Source: Medicago truncatula (taxonomy: Eukaryota > Streptophyta > Magnoliopsida > Fabales > Fabaceae). From it: 64,000 bases of DNA. The notes below the pieces were generated by a model. That model was not told where the DNA came from, did not search any database, and saw only the letters and a program-made list of their open reading frames with translations. This document shows positions 58,718 through 64,000 of this stretch, in pieces. The translations under genes were made by a program, and so were the position numbers. How positions within the stretch are numbered: the first letter of the stretch is position 1; the number at the start of each line of letters is the position of its first letter. The DNA lies in contig NC_053047.1 of the NCBI RefSeq assembly GCF_003473485.1, positions 1,007,001-1,071,000 of the forward strand, in the 5' to 3' direction.

Positions 58718-59865
58718 CGAGTAAATAGGCAATTACCCTCCCCCCCCCCTCTGAAATTGTAAGTTTCGTCAATGACCCTCCTGAAATTTATAAAACTTCA
58801 ATTACCCCCCTGAAATTGCACAACGTTAATCAATTTACCCCTCCGTCAAATTTTTCTGTTAGTGAACATGATGTTTTGCAAATACCCCCCCTGAAGTTTT
58901 GCACTTATGTGCCAAATGTCCCCCGAACTTAAAAATTTATATTATTTTTTCTTAAAGGCAAACAATTAACCTTATTCACCTTATTCTTTCTTAACCATGT
59001 TGTATTTTTATGGAAGAATACCCTATTATAAATAATACATGTAGGACACTTGTGATTAGATCTAAGGAAGAAGTTATGAACTAACTTAAACAATAGTAAA
59101 CTAAAATAAATATAAGTATAATTCATTGAATATTAACTTAGAATACACTTCTTCAAAATGCATGAAAATTGTAATTCCAGTCTTACTATATAAAATAGAG
59201 GTTAAAAAGTTTTACTTCCTAGGGTAAGATGATTTCACACATTTGCACCAACATATAAAAATAAAGTTGAAAAAGGAATGTGAAATTTTAAACTGCGGTT
59301 GCAGTAGTGACTGTCATTACGATGCAAACCTCGATATTATCGAGAAATACGGCTAAATGTTGCCACAATTATGGTTCTGATGTCGTTGTGGATACATCTA
59401 AAACTTTTATATTGTGGTTGCGGAAATAATCACCAAGAATATCCAAATGTGATCAACAAAAATAAAGGAGAATTGCAAGAAAAGATGATTTTTTGGGAAT
59501 ATGAAATGTGATCCAAGCAGAGATTAGGACAAATTGAGTGAAAAAAATGAAAAGATATAAACATTTTTTTTTGTTACAAAAACATATAAACATTTGATAC
59601 TATGCTTCACCCTTTTTTTTTTTATGTAACCACAATAAAAAAAATGAAATAATATAAATTTTTAAGTTTGGGAGGCATTTTGCACATAAATGCAAAACTT
59701 CAAGGGGGGTATTTGCAAAACGTCATGTTCACTAACATAAAAATTTGATGGAGGGCGTAAATTGATTGACTTTGTTAATTTCAGGGGGGTAATTGAAGTT
59801 TTGTTAATTTCAGGGGGTAATTGACGAAATTTACAATTTCAGGGAGGTAATTGCCTATTTACTCG
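58718..59865. mobile_element. long-inverted-repeat element with 8-bp duplications
   Basis: The ends CGAGTAAATAGGCAATTACC and the exact complement start inverted arms of about 200 bp rich in CCCCC/GGGGG runs. TTATCTTT flanks it perfectly on both sides (58710-58717, 59866-59873). The arms read TGCAAATACCCCC, TTTTGCACTTATGTGC and so on, and are mirrored near 59690-59860. The interior is AT-rich and non-coding. The superfamily is uncertain: 8 bp suggests hAT, long arms suggest MULE. Confidence 0.85.
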
Positions 59866-59974
59866 TTATCTTTCTTTACTTTGTCATGATGCTCAAGATT
59901 GGTATTTACGAGAAAGTCCTTAGGTACTACTATTCTATTATTATACCTATCTTTGATGCCCCAAATGCATCTTA

Positions 59975-61880
59975 TCATCAGTTTGTAGGTCGGATAATGT
60001 TGAGGTGATCAACCAAAAGAATGCGGTGTGTATAAATGATGTAGTATCAAAAGTAAGTATTTTTTGTTATCGTCTCCATAGGGACTGGTGCGATATTCTA
60101 AGCCGTTCAACAATCAGTATCGTTTTGAGCTAAGGATTCAATATTGTTTTGTTTCATGAACTATAAAACTACGAACTTGTAAGAGATATGAGAGTTAACA
60201 GGGAAATGATTATGTTGGGATTCAACTTCATCAACCTACATATACATATTCTAGGATTAGTTTTGCAGATTCTAATTATCAATTGATATTATCACATATT
60301 GCTCAACAACATCATTCGTGTCCAAATGATGTCGTGATTTCTATTGAGTCGTCTAATCGTCGATTTCCCAAACTATTAAACTTTCCAATAGTCGATTGTA
60401 TTGTTGTATAGTTGATTTCCCAAACTATACAATGATACGAAAGCTTTAAGTTCCAATATTCAAAGTGATTATCAAACCTAAGTTCCATGTATAGAACCTA
60501 AGCATTGATAGAAGATTATTCTCAACTAGATTCAAAAAATATTTTTCAATAACAATTCAAATCCATAGGATAGAAATGAAAAGCAAGAATAACATCAATA
60601 TCTTAAGATAATTTAGAATCACACAACATTCAAATCAAAGGGAATACATATTAATAGAGTTAACTACATTTAATCCCAACAAAAAGAGTTTAACTACTCA
60701 TTGTCATGGTAACCTTACAAGGAGAAAAGAAGAGATGGAATAGAAGCAAGCCATGATGTCTCAATGATCTTGTGAATCCCTTCAATCTTTGTGCCTGTTG
60801 CTCCTTAATTGTCTCTTTATGTTTCCCCTGTTTTATCTCTTCCTAAAGTGGCTTATGTTCTGATTATTTTCCCTGAAATGAGGGAAATGAGCTTTTATAC
60901 ATATGTTGAAAAAGTGACATTTCGCCTGGCGAAGTTTGGCTCGCCATGGCGACTTAAGCTTTCTTTGCCAGTGGGTTTCTGCCACGTCATTTTGATAAGA
61001 TGAAACCTGCTTTCTTCGCCTGGCAGAATTTCTGCTCGCCATGGCGAAGTGCTCTTGTCATGTTTTTCCAACTCTCTGGAACTGCTCGCCATTTGGCTCG
61101 CCTGACGAAATATTTCGCCTAGCAAGATTTCTGCTCGCCATGGCGAAGTAGCTTTTTCCCACTTTTGTTCTTTTTGGTCCTTGCTTGATGTTTTGGCACT
61201 CAATTCCTACACAAATGGGTAGAGTAACATGAATAAAGCGTAATAGGTCAATAATCACTTTTCTCTCGGCTTTTCTCTGAATAACTTGAGAAACAAGTAA
61301 CAAACGTGCCGTAAATAATTATTTTAAATACTACTTTCTGCTCTTATCAATAAACCATTGGTGTATAGGAGAAGATCATTCTAGCTATTATTTTTTGTCC
61401 AAAAAATTGAGTGAAAATGTCCAACAAGAAGAGAAGATGTTATATATTAATATTAAGTTTGGAGACTATTTCTAATATAATAGTGCCCAAAACAAAATAA
61501 ATCCCTCTATTTTTAGAATGACTGATAACTCCCTATACCAATAATTTTGTAGTGAATATGGACATTTTTTTTATTTAGCAGTGTCATCTACCTAATTTTT
61601 CTATTATTAGAATGACTAATAATCACCTTATACTAACTAATCATTTATGTCTTTTAGTCGATAATCCGTTAATTAGAGTAACCTTACATAAATTTATGGT
61701 TTTCTATCTTTAAAAAAATTATTGTTTTCTAGTCGAGAATCTAGTAGCTGTCCAAGGACTAATTGATCCATAATTGACATTTTGTTAGAGCCACCACATG
61801 ATCCGTATTTTGTTATTTAATATTTGATTTTAAAACTTTATTTAGTGTGTGTTTAGATCAATCAAATGTGACAACACTTT
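59975..61880. repeat. dispersed repeat family, copy C, split by an LTR
   Basis: The left part (to 60036) ends GTGTGTATAAA; the right part resumes at 61350/61355 with ATAAACCATTGG and carries the family's hairpin and GAGAATCTAGTAGCTGTCC landmarks. The 1.3 kb between is the solo LTR. Confidence 0.7.
60037..61349. mobile_element. solo LTR of a retrotransposon
   Basis: Starts TGATGTAG, ends CTTATCA (TG...CA) and is flanked by a perfect 5-bp duplication ATAAA (60032-60036, 61350-61354). At 1313 bp with no primer-binding site, polypurine tract or gag-pol frame, it fits a solo LTR left by LTR-LTR recombination. Its right half has several GCTCGCCATGGCGAA-type palindromic words (60930-61145). Orientation was not determined. 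Confidence 0.75.
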
Positions 61881-62439
61881 GAAGTTTATGAAAGAGTGAT
61901 ATACAACTCAATTTGAGTAGGGATTACACTCCAAATTTAAAAAATAAGTTAGAAAGCAAACCGGATTATTTTTTATAAAAAAAAACCGGTTTCCTAAATT
62001 TTTATGTTATAAATTTTTGGACAATATCAACTACAGCAAACCTCTGACATCCTTTTTGCAACGTTACGTCAAATAAAATATGATATAATTATCTACAAAA
62101 AATAGAACCTAAAGTGCACCAGTTAGGCAATTAGTAGTAATAATAACTTTAATGGAATGTCTTTGTCGATGAAATTGTAAGAATGGCTTGGCGATCTAAT
62201 TGTATGAAATGACAATGCATGGTGCAAAAGTTAACTCTCTTGTGCATGTTAGAAAAATATCAATGTTAGATACATGTCATAATGAAAAATATCTAAATAT
62301 CGTTGATGGTTGGCTCTACACAACTTTTTTTAAGTATTTTTTTTTTTTTTTCGTTTCAAATAACATAGTAATTAAAAATTACTTTTTGAGGTGAATAAAC
62401 GAGATGTCTGAAGTTTAAATTCTAAATATAAAATAAAAA

Positions 62440-62590
62440 GATACGAAAATATTTTATACCAACAATGTTTTCATATTTTTATATCGATAAACAAACAATA
62501 CTCGTTTAGGATTCGAACTTTAATATCAATGTTTGTTTGTTTATTGATACGTAATATGAAAATATTGTTAGTTTGAAATATTTCCGTATC
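62440..62590. repeat. foldback with 60-bp arms
   Basis: The left arm 62440-62500 (GATACGAAAATATTTTATAC ... ATAAACAAACAATA) and right arm 62528-62590 are imperfect inverted copies (about 80%) around a spacer of 27 nt. Non-coding. Confidence 0.75.
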
Positions 62591-63391
62591 TTGTTGAAAA
62601 TTTGATACTAGAACATTATAACTTTCCTTTCGCAAGTGCATTTTCTTTACCTAATTTGGAAACCTACAAGAGTATTGTTTTCCTTCCCAAGTGCGTCAAT
62701 TTTTTGACATATATAGAGCTGACTATTGAATTGAAGCTACGTTGTTAGAAAAACAAATTACTCCTTCCTCATATTGTTGTATTTTATTTGATATATTTTT
62801 TTTACAACTTTGTTTGATCTGATCTCATCGTTTGAATACATTTGATGGTTAGAGACCAATCCTTTGATGCACTTCTTAAGGTGTGACTTCTTCTAGACTC
62901 AAACCTCTTACCATATACATAAAATACCAAATTATATGTTCAACTATTTTGAAATGTAGAATTCAATTTTTTTTCTTTTTATAGAGATTGAATCATATAA
63001 CTGAATTACTCGATTCAATCGTACAGTCCGACTAATAACCAATTGTTTAACAAATGATCCGATACTTTTGAGTTGACAACTAAATCAGTTTTTAAAACAC
63101 TTGTTGAACTTTCATATATATAGAATAAAAACGAAAAAGAAAAAAATTAATCAAACTAACTAACAAACCTAAACAAAGAAAGAAACTCAACGTGTATCTA
63201 ATCTAGAAAGACCAGCAGGGTCGGAAAATGCAGAGGTATGAAAAACTCGACGACATCCCTCAAATGCTTTCTCCAAACTATCTTTGCAATTATTATTTCC
63301 AAATTATTTCTCATCTCTCCATGTCTTTCCATTTCCTCTGCATTAAAAATTATAATAAACTATATCATTCATATATGATATTAGTTTCATA

Positions 63392-63605
63392 ATGAGCGAC
63401 TCAATTTGATTATGCATTATTCACATTACATACTTTGACCATATTTTTTAATAATATATAAAGACATAAAAACATATAAGATGTTGATAAATCTGTCTCG
63501 TTGAATATTTTTAAAATATCAAATTTTTATAATAAACAATTAAAAACATTAAAAGTGAGATATGTGAAATAATCAAATAGATTACTCATTATAGAATAAA
63601 GGGAG
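63392..63605. mobile_element. decayed Stowaway MITE copy
   Basis: Interior matches the copy at 4455 (TTTGACCATATTTTTTAATA, AGATGTTGATAAATCTGTCT, then AATATTTTTAAAATATCAAA) and ends ATAAAGGGAG-TA. The left terminal repeat is eroded. Confidence 0.75.
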
Positions 63606-64000
63606 TATCTACCTCCAGACTCACATTAATGTTTCACCTATCTCTTGACTTAAAAAAAAAGTTGCATTCTATTGCGATCCCGTAGAAAAACAAGCTTTCC
63701 AAATTAAGACAAGCAATTTTCGCCAAACTCAAACAAGTAGGATACATAGCAATGTGGTTTTTTTTTTTTTGTTTTGAGGATATAGCAATGTGGACTTGAA
63801 ATGTGCTAAAATTAAACTTATGAAAACCCTTTTTCATTGAAAATTGTTGTTTACATTTTGCATAAAATTAAAAAACATCATGAAATGACAAATTTAATCC
63901 CAATTTTTATTGGCAGTTAGAACCCGTCGATAGTTAACTGCCGATGAACTTATTCTAGTATTTTCGTGATGTTTTCTAGAATCCTTTGATGTGGGAACAT

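Larger units (their letters stand above)
61881..64000. other. intergenic repeats to the window edge
   Basis: No gene. Holds a foldback (62440-62590), a decayed Stowaway (63392-63605), and at 63895-64000 the start of a repeat also seen near 47190-47290, cut by the window end. Confidence 0.5.

Overview
The window is plant nuclear DNA, AT-rich, with intron-containing genes, and very probably comes from a legume of the Medicago/Trifolium type. Grounds: a nuclear gene for a chloroplast ribosomal protein, a nuclear tRNA-Pro, GT-AG introns, and dispersed repeats of kinds common in legumes (Stowaway, Tourist/Harbinger, MULE-like, hAT, L1 LINEs, a solo LTR). The species call is an inference from sequence style; no database was searched.

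Layout. 0-1.4 kb: chloroplast ribosomal protein bL12c (minus) and tRNA-Pro(UGG) (minus). 1.4-7.7 kb: intergenic, with a Stowaway MITE, a 1.2-kb long-inverted-repeat element, a CT microsatellite and tandem duplications. 7.75-11.1 kb: a PWWP-domain chromatin protein gene with an intron in its 5' UTR. 14.4-20.2 kb: an eight-exon mitochondrial ATAD3-type AAA ATPase gene (604 aa). 21.4-25.6 kb: a four-exon universal stress protein gene (minus, 180 aa) with a LINE fragment in intron 1. 29.0-29.5 kb: a broken TMK-type receptor kinase. 30.1-30.6 kb: a small cysteine-rich plant protein of unknown function (minus). 31-40 kb: gene-poor, with MITEs and RNase H and SINE-like relics.

40.5-57.4 kb is the most unusual part. 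It holds diverged copies of non-coding, promoter-bearing units, much interrupted by transposons (L1 LINE, MULE-like, hAT, Stowaway). The first unit has Site II motifs, a TATA box and a telo-box, followed by a box C/D snoRNA with a 9-bp terminal stem and two guides that match 25S rRNA as I remember it. About 0.4 kb further on is a stem-loop whose paired bases change together between two of the units, which suggests a conserved structured RNA. 57.4-64 kb is repeats only: an inverted-repeat element with 8-bp target duplications, a solo LTR with 5-bp duplications inside an older repeat copy, a foldback and a decayed Stowaway.

The protein genes look like unrelated housekeeping or regulatory genes (plastid translation, chromatin reading, mitochondrial inner membrane, stress response) with no shared pathway. 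Exon boundaries were placed by reading splice sites and checking phase by hand. Repeat boundaries rest on visible terminal repeats and target-site duplications.
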